Part shown: in pieces, positions 19,001 through 26,619 of the stretch
How the letters are laid out: each line of letters starts with the position of its first letter
Position numbering within the stretch: position 1 is the first letter of the stretch
Assembly (NCBI RefSeq): GCF_000154285.1
Contig: NZ_DS483460.1
Location: 42,455-106,454, forward strand
Direction of reading: 5' to 3'
Length of the DNA stretch: 64,000 nt
Source of the DNA: Amedibacillus dolichus DSM 3991
Lineage (GTDB): Bacteria > Bacillota_I > Bacilli_A > Erysipelotrichales > Erysipelotrichaceae
Position numbers and translations under genes: made by a program
Notes under the pieces: model-generated
Databases searched by the model: none
What the model saw: only the letters and a program-made list of their open reading frames with translations
Told to the model about the DNA's origin: nothing

Positions 19001-20791
19001 AAGGTTGTATTGAAGGAAGACCTACGTACAGTAGCATTGACATTACAAAAGGAAGTAGATGATCTATCTGACATTGAAGTAAAAGTAAACGGTGTAAAAG
19101 ATGTAACGGGAAATACGACTTCTTTAAGTGTTGTTGATGATTATTATAAAGATGATATCGTAAACAGCATCGTAAATCGTAAGCTAGATGGAAAAGAAAT
19201 TCATAAAGGGAAAACATTATCTATTGATGGAACCGGAGGATTTACGGTATTAGGAACGATTGAAACAGTATCTAAGGGTGCCGAAATCATGCGACAGGAA
19301 AATGGGTATAGCGTTGGAATTGATGCAGAAGGATATTTGACATTCACGATGAATGAAACAACAGCGAACTCAAAATATGTCAAGAAAACACGTCAAGAAG
19401 ATGGAAGTGTTACATCAGAAACAAGAGGAATGATAGCTGATGGCAAGAAACATCAGTTTGCGGTAGTAAAAGAAGTCAACGGAATGTTGAAGCTTTATAT
19501 TGACGGAGAATTAGTAGGATCAGCCTATAACAAAGCTAATGAAGATTTCAAACTTGAAAAAGGAGAATTAGTATTTGCGAAAGGGTTAGAAGGAAAAACG
19601 TCTTATATCACAGTGTTAGATCGAGCATTGGCATTTAATGAAGTAACAAATTATGTTGATGAAAAAGATATTAGTGGCAATGTTGCGGCACGTAGTTTAA
19701 ACAAAGATGTGAAGGTTAGTGCTTTTGATGTAACTGAAAATAAAGCAGTAGCAGAGAAAGGTGATCGTCCTTTTGCTCATATCAATGATGGTAATAAGGC
19801 TTATCAAAATAATTACTTGGAGTTAACAGATACAACCGACAAGAAACTGCATTCACGTTATGTTGAATTAGACTTAGGTAGTGAATGTGAATTGAATAAG
19901 CTGCATTTGACACGTTATGCAGATGGAAGAACTTACGGACCGACTGCTATCGTGTTGAGTAATGATAAAGATTTCAAAGATAAGACAGTAGTATTCAACT
20001 CCGATAAAGAGGGTAATGTGCATAACCTAGGTAAAGGAAAAGATGAATTATATTCAGAAACTGCTGATGGAAAAACAATCAATTTAGAAAAACCGGTAAA
20101 TGCACGTTATATCCGCATTTATGTGAATGGTAATAATAATAAAACAAGTACTTCCGATCATATCGTAGAGTTTGAAGCTTACGGAATAAAGAAAGGAAGA
20201 ACGGCAGATTCTATCTATCGTATTGATTTCAGCCGTTTAGAAGCACTTGTAAAAGAAGATTTGAGTAAGACTTATACGAAAACATCTATCAAAGCGTATA
20301 AGGAAGCTGCAAAAGATACATTGAAAGCTGCAGAAAAACTATTAGCGGATAAAGATGTAGCATCAGATGAAGAAGTTGAAAAGCTAATCGAAGAAATCAA
20401 TGCACATAGAGAAGTATTAGTAAAACGTGCAGACACAACAAAAGCGAAAGAGTTGTTGGATAGTGTAGCTTCTTTGAATAAAAAGGATTATACCAAGGAA
20501 TCTTGGAACACATTTGAAACAGCGAGAAAAGAACTTGAAAAAGCCGTTCAAGATACTTCAGATGTTAATGATGAACAGATGAAGCAGCTTATGAAAGCGC
20601 TAGAGGAAGCGAGAGCTAAGCTAGTGAAGGTTGATCCAAGTAATCCGATTGAACCTGTTGAACCACAACAACCGGAAGATTCAAAGGATGAAACAAATAC
20701 CGGAGATGTAAGCAACATGGCAGGAATTCTTACTCTTATGCTAGTTTCAGGAGCAGGGGTTGTACTGTTAAAAAGGAAAAGCAGACAATAG
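16055..20791 (+). CDS. Surface glycosidase, GH36-like (clan GH-D), with CBM, LamG-like, F5/8C and FIVAR modules
   Basis: This 1,578-residue secreted protein has a signal peptide ending near VQA-QE. A beta-sandwich region with an inserted CBM-like module (about 30-480) precedes a TIM barrel (about 490-800). Motifs VVDDGWINY, FGLWLGPRGG and YWKLDGM fit clan GH-D; the Asp of KLD (about residue 652) is the likely nucleophile. Then come LamG-like (1030-1205), F5/8C (1212-1380) and two FIVAR modules (1390-1530), and a TNTGDVSN anchor. Known GH36 enzymes are alpha-galactosidases or alpha-N-acetylgalactosaminidases, some acting on blood-group A. The exact specificity is not readable. The gene looks more AT-rich than its neighbours. 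Confidence 0.72.
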   Translation: MSMKKKGIYKGAVAFMALCMSCGSIMPLSSTYVQAQENVAENEQNGIVSLSQNENQYTFGNEYITRTFSLTNGKLKTEKITNYRTGQTPKVLTPASSEEFVIKTLPKEIEGKSKVNVNDVVGTGEGKISNLTDQVLSSDVPSNFWASKDANNYVDGSELSIEIAIGSKEEVKKFKYVPRFDNSARWNCTGRVEEAQLFYFDDESNSWKQIGSTYKMNAEGETVIEFEKPISTSKIKFVATKTYHWQNGTNGQPDNRNKVMSASEIDLLGDENNSLLDRTRKEEAQILKSSDLEVDGEPTLTESNGVKILTFAFKPKEVSGVDYTIKEVITFKDGDSFMRKHLEISVPEAEANNVKIDYIDLENMDFAEEDASVNGKLGDKTQNYWTIPELKDNPDMANMKGDYLELGQPYYVGAMYWGCEFPQSENKIRLNNQTNKQNGFIRYHYGKSLAIDTQFTEYNNYNGANGQAGKMVTWDSVVGAARSTDYLVVQSDFYEYIETIATPTEFRQQFNSWYDNMKNITAENIKSSFFEVEKGFTQHGVNPLDSYVVDDGWINYNSFWDFDRNPSKFPNELYDSSLQVQQFGSNFGLWLGPRGGYGTQTTIANWIQNAGLGSVNHQSGNDINISDSRYLNKLVTDIFLGYQQKFDINYWKLDGMLLNPATAETPYHVTGNPFYTISETYERWTDMFEDMRAQRGDKGLWLNMTSYANPSPWHVQWVNSVWMQNTGDSGFDYKFNSTDQEAMLTYRDGDYYDFFNENQWQLPNKYFYNHDPVYAKTANSAPGGKPNYLINYSDEELREHLYMLGTRGTAFWEYYYSPSMFDDDKWDINAEAANWIEDNFDILQKSKMFGGNPETGDVYGYSCWNGNEGIVSIRNPKDVEQTYTLTYDRLVGVNEGMKDVYGKVVIGDVDKYQTNKPLSYGNQITFTLKPKEVLIMQYGEKDTTSATVNSIHGDNKVVEVEFNETIRTPKVEDFKVTNNKVEKVVLKEDLRTVALTLQKEVDDLSDIEVKVNGVKDVTGNTTSLSVVDDYYKDDIVNSIVNRKLDGKEIHKGKTLSIDGTGGFTVLGTIETVSKGAEIMRQENGYSVGIDAEGYLTFTMNETTANSKYVKKTRQEDGSVTSETRGMIADGKKHQFAVVKEVNGMLKLYIDGELVGSAYNKANEDFKLEKGELVFAKGLEGKTSYITVLDRALAFNEVTNYVDEKDISGNVAARSLNKDVKVSAFDVTENKAVAEKGDRPFAHINDGNKAYQNNYLELTDTTDKKLHSRYVELDLGSECELNKLHLTRYADGRTYGPTAIVLSNDKDFKDKTVVFNSDKEGNVHNLGKGKDELYSETADGKTINLEKPVNARYIRIYVNGNNNKTSTSDHIVEFEAYGIKKGRTADSIYRIDFSRLEALVKEDLSKTYTKTSIKAYKEAAKDTLKAAEKLLADKDVASDEEVEKLIEEINAHREVLVKRADTTKAKELLDSVASLNKKDYTKESWNTFETARKELEKAVQDTSDVNDEQMKQLMKALEEARAKLVKVDPSNPIEPVEPQQPEDSKDETNTGDVSNMAGILTLMLVSGAGVVLLKRKSRQ

Positions 20792-20841
20792 TAAAACGTA
20801 CATCTGATGATAGGAGAAATCTTATCTAAAGGGTAAAAGAC

Positions 20842-20892
20842 AAAGCAGGTAAAGATAGATAGATTAGTAAAACTATCTTTGCCTGCTTTTTT
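20842..20892 (+). terminator. Strong intrinsic terminator after the GH36-like gene
   Basis: A 17-bp stem (20842-20858 with 20873-20889, one wobble) ends in CCTGCTTT and continues into T residues. Confidence 0.93.
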
Positions 20893-20940
20893 AGTGTTGC
20901 ACGTGAACTGTAGAAGGTATGATAAATTGTATTATTGTGA

Positions 20941-20964
20941 TATTGTAAATGCTATATTACAATA
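20941..20964 (+). promoter_or_regulatory. Perfect 8-bp inverted repeat upstream of the SIS gene (candidate operator)
   Basis: TATTGTAA and TTACAATA are separated by 8 nt, between a TATGAT -10-like element (near 20919) and the ribosome site of the SIS gene. The symmetry and position fit a repressor operator; the regulator is unknown. Confidence 0.5.
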
Positions 20965-20998
20965 GTAATAGATAAAATGCTGAAAGGAGATGAAGGCT

Positions 20999-21721
20999 AT
21001 GTATCAAAAAGTATTTGAAGAAGGCTATGCAGTCGTGAAAAAAATTCAGGAAACACAGGAAGATGCGATTAAGCAATGCGCAAGACTTATTGCCGATGCG
21101 TATATAAGCAATCACACATTCTTTGTAAGTGGCAGTGGGCATTCCCATACCGTAAGTGAAGAGTTTTACGGACGTGCAGGAGGCTTAGCATTTACCGTAC
21201 CGATTTTAACAAGTGAATTGACGATGACCGAACACCCTACGAAAAGCTCTTATATTGAAAAGCTATCGGGATATGCAGAAATTTTATGTGAGCTTTATCA
21301 TATTCAGGAAGGAGATGTAGTGTTAATTGCATCAAATTCGGGACGCAATGCATATCCGGTGGAATTAGCGCAATGTGCTAAGGAAAAAGGAGCAAAGGTG
21401 GTAGCAATTACAAGTGTGGCACATTCAAGTGCAACGACATCACGAGCAAAAAGTAAACAGAAACTAATGGATATAGCCGATGTGGTAATTGATAACTGTG
21501 GAGTATTAGGAGATGCGTGTTTAAAAATGGAGGGCATGGATACATTGATGATGCCAACATCTTCTATAGCCAATGCATTCATTGTACAAGCAGTTAGTGT
21601 ACTAAGTGCACAATATATCATGGAGGCAGGAAAAGAGGCACCGGTATTTGTAAGCTTGAATGGGCATGCGGATCAAAGTGTAAATGATGAATTATATCGA
21701 AAGTACACACGGCTATATTAG
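20999..21721 (+). CDS. SIS-domain protein (sugar isomerase / sugar-phosphate-binding fold)
   Basis: This 240-residue soluble protein has a SIS domain: FFVSGSGHSHTVSEEF near the N-terminus and LIASNSGRNAYPVELA in the middle give the Ser-rich phosphosugar loops. Such proteins isomerise or sense phosphorylated sugars or amino sugars. Its place between GalNAc/GlcNAc-active surface glycosidases suggests a role in using the liberated amino sugars, which is inference. The ATG at 20999 is 9 nt from AAAGGAG, while an in-frame ATG at 20990 overlaps the ribosome site. A palindromic operator candidate lies upstream. Confidence 0.82.
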   Translation: MYQKVFEEGYAVVKKIQETQEDAIKQCARLIADAYISNHTFFVSGSGHSHTVSEEFYGRAGGLAFTVPILTSELTMTEHPTKSSYIEKLSGYAEILCELYHIQEGDVVLIASNSGRNAYPVELAQCAKEKGAKVVAITSVAHSSATTSRAKSKQKLMDIADVVIDNCGVLGDACLKMEGMDTLMMPTSSIANAFIVQAVSVLSAQYIMEAGKEAPVFVSLNGHADQSVNDELYRKYTRLY

Positions 21722-21961
21722 TGAAAGAAGGATAAGCTTATTAGAAGCAAGGCAGAGTAGAAGCGTATGTATAAAGATAATTAGATTGTCTTGATTTGGA
21801 TTAAATTGTGCGTTGTATATCAAATAGTCTACCAATGCTATACCATAACTTTCGTTAATCACTAAAAATACAAAGTAAAGAAATAAGGCATAAAAAAAGC
21901 GTTTATCGAAAGCAGATAAAATCGTAATAAAATTCTTACAATTTCTTAATAATCAAAATGA

Positions 21962-21990
21962 TTGCTAAATTGAAAGCGCTACATTATAAT
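21962..21990 (+). promoter_or_regulatory. Promoter of the GH20 gene with a cre-like site in the spacer
   Basis: TTGCTA (21962-21967) and TATAAT (21985-21990) are separated by 17 nt. The spacer contains TTGAAAGCGCTACAT (21970-21984), one mismatch from the CcpA cre consensus. Repression by CcpA binding between -35 and -10 is the natural reading. The remaining sequence from 21722 shows only a TTTATC/GATAAA inverted repeat (21903-21921). Confidence 0.65.
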
Positions 21991-22026
21991 GAATATGGAT
22001 TTCATGTAAGTAAAGGAGATATGGAT

Positions 22027-23739
22027 ATGAAATTTATGAAGAAGTTGCTAGTAGCTTCACTAGCCATGGTTTGTGCTTTCGGAGGAGCAAAGCTTACCTC
22101 TGGTACAGTAACAACTGTTAAAGCGGCAGAGAATGAAAACTTAAAAAGTGTGTTTTCTATTGATGCGGGAAGAAAATATTTCAGTACCGAGCAATTGAAA
22201 ACCATCATCGAAAGAGCTTATAAGAACGGCTACACCGATGTGCAGATTTTATTAGGAAATGATGCCCTTCGCTTTTTCTTAGATGATATGTCTTTGGAAG
22301 TAAACGGCAAGCAGTATGATAGCAATGCTGTCAAAGAAGCACTTACAAAAGGAAATCAGTCTTATTATAACGATCCAAACGGAAATGCTCTTACACAGGC
22401 TGAAATGGACGAAATTCTTGCTTATGCAGCAGAAAGAGGCATGAATATTATTCCGGTTATCAATAGTCCGGGACACATGGATTCTATTCTGGTTGCTATG
22501 GAAACATTGGGAATTCAAAATCCACAGTTTGATGGTTCCGTTCGTACAGTCGATCTTGATAACGAAGAAGCAGTTGCTTTTACAAAAGCATTGGTTAAAA
22601 AATATGCTGAGTATTTTGGCTCTAAATCAGTTGAAATCTTTAATTTAGGCTGTGATGAATATGCCAACGATAAAAATACAGGTGGTTGGGCAAATCTGCA
22701 AAAAAGCGGCTTGTATAAAAAGTTCGTAGCCTATGTTAATGATCTATCCGCGATTGTAAAGGCTGCCGGAATGAAGCCTATGTGCTTTAATGATGGTATC
22801 TATTACAATAGCAAAGAGGAATTCGGTACATTCGATAAAGATTTGATTATCTCATACTGGACTTCAGGTTGGTGGGGATACGATGTAGCTAAACCAAGCT
22901 TTTTTGCTGAAAGAGGTCATAAAATTCTGAATACGAATGATGGTTGGTATTGGGTAATCGGAAATTATGACAAATCCGAACATGGAAATGGTTATACTTA
23001 CGATTCTGCAGTAAATGGTATTAAAGGGAAGGACTTTACTTCTGTTACCGGAGCAAAACCGGAAGATAATCTTGATTTAATCGGTAGTATGCAGGCAGTT
23101 TGGTGTGATTATCCGGAAGAAGTATATGAAGAAGATGTTGTATTAGGTCTTATGGATTTATTCTCTGAAACTCACAGTGAATATTTAATCCGTCCTGCTG
23201 ATTACACAAAAGTAGATGAAGCAATTTCTAAAATTCCAACAGATTTAAGTGTTTATACTGACGAGAGCGTTAAAGTGTTGAATGATGCAACAGCAGCAGT
23301 TATTCGAAATAAGAGAGTAACAGAACAGGCAGTTGTTGATGGCTATGCTGATGCAATCAATAAAGCAGTAGAAGGCTTAGTGTTTAAAGCAGCTGATTAC
23401 AGCAAGGTAGATCAGGCTATTGAAAAAGCTAACGCTTTAAATAAAAAAGACTATAAGAATTTTGAATTGGTTGAAAAAGCAATCAATGCCGTTGAACGTG
23501 GATTAGATATCCGCAGTCAAGATAAGGTTGATGCTATGGCAGCGGCTATTGAAGAAGCTATCGCTAATTTGGAATTGAATAAAGGACAGGAACAGGGTAC
23601 AACGAAGCCAGAAAACGGAACATCTGGCAATGTTAATACCGGAGATTCTACCAATATGCTTGCATGGGGCGTATTGTTAGCAGCATCTTTGGGATTGGCT
23701 GGATTTATCCTTGTCAAAAAAGCAAAAGCTCGCGAATAG
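22027..23739 (+). CDS. Surface beta-N-acetylhexosaminidase, GH20 (lacto-N-biosidase/StrH-like), sorting signal
   Basis: This 570-residue secreted protein has a signal peptide (MKFMKKLLVASLAMVCAF), a GH20 TIM barrel (about 40-390), helical FIVAR-type sequence (about 400-525) and a VNTGDSTN anchor. The catalytic Asp-Glu pair is in LGCDEYAND (residues 210-211), and VINSPGHMD and YWTSGWWGYD are further family segments. GH20 enzymes remove terminal beta-GlcNAc or GalNAc; a lacto-N-biosidase releasing lacto-N-biose is possible. The ATG at 22027 gives correct spacing to AAAGGAG, while those at 22021 and 21958 do not. A sigma-A promoter with cre site lies directly upstream. Confidence 0.85.
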   Translation: MKFMKKLLVASLAMVCAFGGAKLTSGTVTTVKAAENENLKSVFSIDAGRKYFSTEQLKTIIERAYKNGYTDVQILLGNDALRFFLDDMSLEVNGKQYDSNAVKEALTKGNQSYYNDPNGNALTQAEMDEILAYAAERGMNIIPVINSPGHMDSILVAMETLGIQNPQFDGSVRTVDLDNEEAVAFTKALVKKYAEYFGSKSVEIFNLGCDEYANDKNTGGWANLQKSGLYKKFVAYVNDLSAIVKAAGMKPMCFNDGIYYNSKEEFGTFDKDLIISYWTSGWWGYDVAKPSFFAERGHKILNTNDGWYWVIGNYDKSEHGNGYTYDSAVNGIKGKDFTSVTGAKPEDNLDLIGSMQAVWCDYPEEVYEEDVVLGLMDLFSETHSEYLIRPADYTKVDEAISKIPTDLSVYTDESVKVLNDATAAVIRNKRVTEQAVVDGYADAINKAVEGLVFKAADYSKVDQAIEKANALNKKDYKNFELVEKAINAVERGLDIRSQDKVDAMAAAIEEAIANLELNKGQEQGTTKPENGTSGNVNTGDSTNMLAWGVLLAASLGLAGFILVKKAKARE

Positions 23740-23775
23740 TAAAAATAAAACGATTACCATAAAAGAATCGAGAAT

Positions 23776-23823
23776 AAGGCAGTAAGGAATGAAGCACTAC
23801 TCCATTCACTGCCTTTTCTTTTT
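23776..23823 (+). terminator. Intrinsic terminator after the GH20 gene
   Basis: AAGGCAGT pairs with ACTGCCTT and an inner GAATG/CATTC extends the stem; TTTTCTTTTT follows. Confidence 0.88.
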
Positions 23824-23863
23824 GGTGGAAATTATTGATAAAATAAAAAAAGTTTATCTTTTT

Positions 23864-23893
23864 TGTCCCCTTTTAGCCTCCTTGTACGTCTTT
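23864..23893 (+). promoter_or_regulatory. ECF-sigma-type promoter of the first acylation operon
   Basis: TGTCCCCTTTT (23864-23874) and CGTCTTT (23887-23893) are separated by 12 nt. This resembles the Bacillus ECF pattern (TGAAACCTTTT with CGTC) and matches the spacing of the promoter at 27535-27564 exactly. Both elements differ from sigma-A sites. Confidence 0.65.
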
Positions 23894-23925
23894 AATATGT
23901 AAAAAGGAAGGAGTAGAAAGGAAAA

Positions 23926-25320
23926 ATGGTTTTTAGTAGTTTACCGTTTATATTTGTGTTTATACCGATCTTTTTCGGTTGTTATTATATAGTACCCAAA
24001 TATATGCGAAATCTTGTGCTGTTAATAGGAAGTCTCATTTTTTATTTTATCAGTGCTATTCATCACCCACAGCATTTTATTATCTTTGTTATAAGCATGA
24101 TTGTTGATTTTGAAGCAGCGGTATATATGGAAAGCTATCCAAAATATAGAAAGACAATCTTTGTGATAGCTGTTTTGTTTCATATCATCAGTTTATTTAT
24201 CTTTAAGTATGCAAGCTTCTTTTTAGAAGAAATTGCAAGCATCAGCGGACTAGGGGATCTTGCTTTGAATATTGTTTTACCGATTGGTATTTCCTTTTAT
24301 ACATTTCAAGGAATTTCTTATCTTGCTGATGTGTATCGGGGAAAAATAGAGGCGGAACAAAGCCTATTACGCTATACCGTATATATATCCATGTTTGAAC
24401 AGCTGATTGCCGGACCGATCGTTACCTATCCGCAGGTAAAAAAGGAATTGCATGATCGAAGGATCAACAAACAGCTTGTGCATAAGGGATTAGCCATCTT
24501 TATCTTCGGTTTGGGGTTAAAGGTATTATTGGCAAATCCGCTAGGGAAGCTTTGGTCGCAGGCATGTGCGATTGGCTTTGAAAGCTTATCCACTCCCCTT
24601 GCATGGCTTTCCATCTTTGCCTTTTCATTTCAAATTTATTTTGATTTCTTCGGATATTCCCTAATGGCTATTGGACTTGGTGAAATGCTTGGCTTTCATT
24701 TACCAAAAAACTTTGATCACCCGTATATAAGTAAAACAATGACAGAATTTTGGCGTCGTTGGCATATAACCTTAGGCTCTTGGTTTCGAGAATATGTGTA
24801 TATTCCCTTAGGCGGCAATCGCAAAGGAATGATCTATACGATACGTAATCTGTTTATCGTTTGGCTATTAACAGGTATTTGGCATGGTGCCGGTTATCAT
24901 TTTATGCTTTGGGGATTGGTATTGTTTATCATTCTTTTATTAGAGAAATATGTATTTGGAAGCTATTTAAACAAGCATGCATGGTTGGGACACCTCTATA
25001 TGTTTTTTCTTATTCCGCTAACATGGGCGATTTTCGCCATTGATGATTTACAGCAGCTAGGTGTGTTCTTTACTCGCTTGTTTCCGTTTTTCGGACAAGG
25101 TGTGTGGTCGATTTTCCGCTATGATTATCTGAAATATCTTCAGCTTTATTATCCGTTTTTCATTGCCGGATTTCTGTTTTCAACCAAATTGCCGTATCGA
25201 CTGTTACAAAACATAAAACGCCCCATGCTTATTTATACACTGCTTTTTGTTATATTTGCAGCCAGCGTATATTGTTTATATCGTGGCTTAGACGATCCGT
25301 TTTTATATTTTCGTTTTTAG
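23926..25320 (+). CDS. MBOAT-family O-acyltransferase (AlgI/PatA/DltB type)
   Basis: This is a multi-pass membrane protein of 464 residues with the MBOAT signature FWRRWHITLGSWFREYVYIP and the catalytic-His segment LTGIWHGAGYHF. Such proteins carry acyl groups across the membrane to an extracytoplasmic partner that esterifies a polymer: alginate with AlgI, peptidoglycan with PatA, teichoic acid with DltB. The next gene encodes an SGNH protein, so the pair resembles PatA-PatB; the polymer is not known. It heads an operon with an ECF sigma factor and an RsiV-like anti-sigma factor and is preceded by an ECF-type promoter. A second MBOAT lies 5 kb downstream. Confidence 0.9.
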   Translation: MVFSSLPFIFVFIPIFFGCYYIVPKYMRNLVLLIGSLIFYFISAIHHPQHFIIFVISMIVDFEAAVYMESYPKYRKTIFVIAVLFHIISLFIFKYASFFLEEIASISGLGDLALNIVLPIGISFYTFQGISYLADVYRGKIEAEQSLLRYTVYISMFEQLIAGPIVTYPQVKKELHDRRINKQLVHKGLAIFIFGLGLKVLLANPLGKLWSQACAIGFESLSTPLAWLSIFAFSFQIYFDFFGYSLMAIGLGEMLGFHLPKNFDHPYISKTMTEFWRRWHITLGSWFREYVYIPLGGNRKGMIYTIRNLFIVWLLTGIWHGAGYHFMLWGLVLFIILLLEKYVFGSYLNKHAWLGHLYMFFLIPLTWAIFAIDDLQQLGVFFTRLFPFFGQGVWSIFRYDYLKYLQLYYPFFIAGFLFSTKLPYRLLQNIKRPMLIYTLLFVIFAASVYCLYRGLDDPFLYFRF

Positions 25321-25329
25321 GAGGTTATT

Positions 25330-26127
25330 ATGAAAAAAACAAATCGCTTTACATTACTGTTACTATGTATTTCTATGCTTGTTGTGGTACTATTTATGGG
25401 GATCAAAAGTATTTGGCCGACAAAAGAAGCAAAAACCCACGATGCCAAGCAAGGGGAGGTTCATAAGCAAGAAAAGCCGGCTGAAAAGAAGCCTCATAAA
25501 GAAGAAACTTCGGATTCGAAAGAAAACGCTGTCCCCGCTATAACACCGATTTCGATGGACGATGCTTTGTTTATCGGTGATTCCAGAACAGTGGGATTGA
25601 TGGAATATTCACAAATTCCGGAAGCAGATTATTTCTGCTCCGTAGGTATGAGTGTATTCAATATCCATGATGAAGCTGTTTCGGTTCCCAATGTCGGAAA
25701 GCTGACCTTAACGGAGCTATTGAACAATAAGACGTATAAAAAGATTTATATTATGTTAGGTATTAATGAAATGGGATATAAATTTGAAAATATATTGGCG
25801 AAATATGAGGAGTTAATTGACTTTGTGAAAGAAAAAGAAGCAGCTGCCGACATTATTCTTTTAGGAAATCTTCATGTTACGCAAAGTCGTTCCCAAAGTG
25901 ATGAAGTATTTAATAATGCGGCAATTAACCGTTTAAATCAAGCGCTATCGAAGTTGGCGAAGAAAAAGAAAATTGCTTATTTTGATGCCAATGTATTGTT
26001 TGATGATGAAAACGGAGCCTTGGCGCAAGATAAGTCCTCTGATGATACACACCTTTATGCGAAATATTATGAAGAATGGGGAAAGTGGATCAAGGAACAA
26101 ACAGCATTATTATTAAAGGAGGAATAA
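25330..26127 (+). CDS. Membrane-anchored SGNH/GDSL esterase or acetyltransferase (PatB-like partner)
   Basis: An N-terminal hydrophobic helix (residues 8-28) is followed by a Lys/Glu-rich linker and an SGNH domain. Block I is ALFIGDSRTVG (nucleophile Ser), the GxN-type block is LGINEMGY, and DDTHLY supplies Asp and His. In PatB and AlgX-like proteins this fold transfers acetyl from the MBOAT relay onto an extracellular polymer, which is the likely role here. It follows the MBOAT gene by 9 nt with AGGAGG between them. A plain esterase removing acyl groups is the alternative. Confidence 0.82.
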   Translation: MKKTNRFTLLLLCISMLVVVLFMGIKSIWPTKEAKTHDAKQGEVHKQEKPAEKKPHKEETSDSKENAVPAITPISMDDALFIGDSRTVGLMEYSQIPEADYFCSVGMSVFNIHDEAVSVPNVGKLTLTELLNNKTYKKIYIMLGINEMGYKFENILAKYEELIDFVKEKEAAADIILLGNLHVTQSRSQSDEVFNNAAINRLNQALSKLAKKKKIAYFDANVLFDDENGALAQDKSSDDTHLYAKYYEEWGKWIKEQTALLLKEE

Positions 26128-26130
26128 CCG

Positions 26131-26619
26131 TTGGATAAAGACGAATTTTGCGAACAAATACGTTTATACGAAAAATCCATGTATTATGTCGCAATGTCGG
26201 TAGTAAGAAATGAAGCCGATGCCGGTGATGTCATTAGCGAAGCAATTTATCGAGCCTATAAAAGCTTGCCTGCTTTGAAGCATAAGCGTTTTTTTAAAGC
26301 ATGGATCTTGCGTATCGTTCACAATACCGCAGTGGAATGGATTCGTAAAAATGCCAGGCTCGTGCAAATGGAAGCAATTGAGGAGAATATAGAGGAGCAA
26401 AGCGTGCATGATGATCTTACGATGAAGGTAACTCTTAAGGAAGCAGTTAGCGCTCTTAAACAGCCGTATCAAACGGTGGTCATTTTGTTTTATTATGAAA
26501 ATTTATCTGTTATGGAAATTGCACATATTACCGATGCCAGCGTCATGGCGGTAAAAAAACAGCTTTCACGTGCTAGAAAAATGCTTTATAAGGTACTGAA
26601 GGAGGATTGTGAGATATGA
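26131..26619 (+). CDS. ECF-type RNA polymerase sigma factor (SigV-like)
   Basis: This 162-residue protein has sigma region 2 (EADAGDVISEAIYRAYKS ... AWILRIVHNTAVEWIRKN) and region 4 (TVVILFYYENLSVMEIAHIT with a helix-turn-helix) but no region 3, as in ECF factors. It starts with TTG behind GGAGG and follows the SGNH gene by 3 nt. Its stop overlaps the start of an RsiV-like anti-sigma factor (ATGA). In Bacillus, SigV is released by lysozyme and switches on peptidoglycan O-acetylation; the same logic fits this operon but is inferred. Confidence 0.86.
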   Translation: MDKDEFCEQIRLYEKSMYYVAMSVVRNEADAGDVISEAIYRAYKSLPALKHKRFFKAWILRIVHNTAVEWIRKNARLVQMEAIEENIEEQSVHDDLTMKVTLKEAVSALKQPYQTVVILFYYENLSVMEIAHITDASVMAVKKQLSRARKMLYKVLKEDCEI

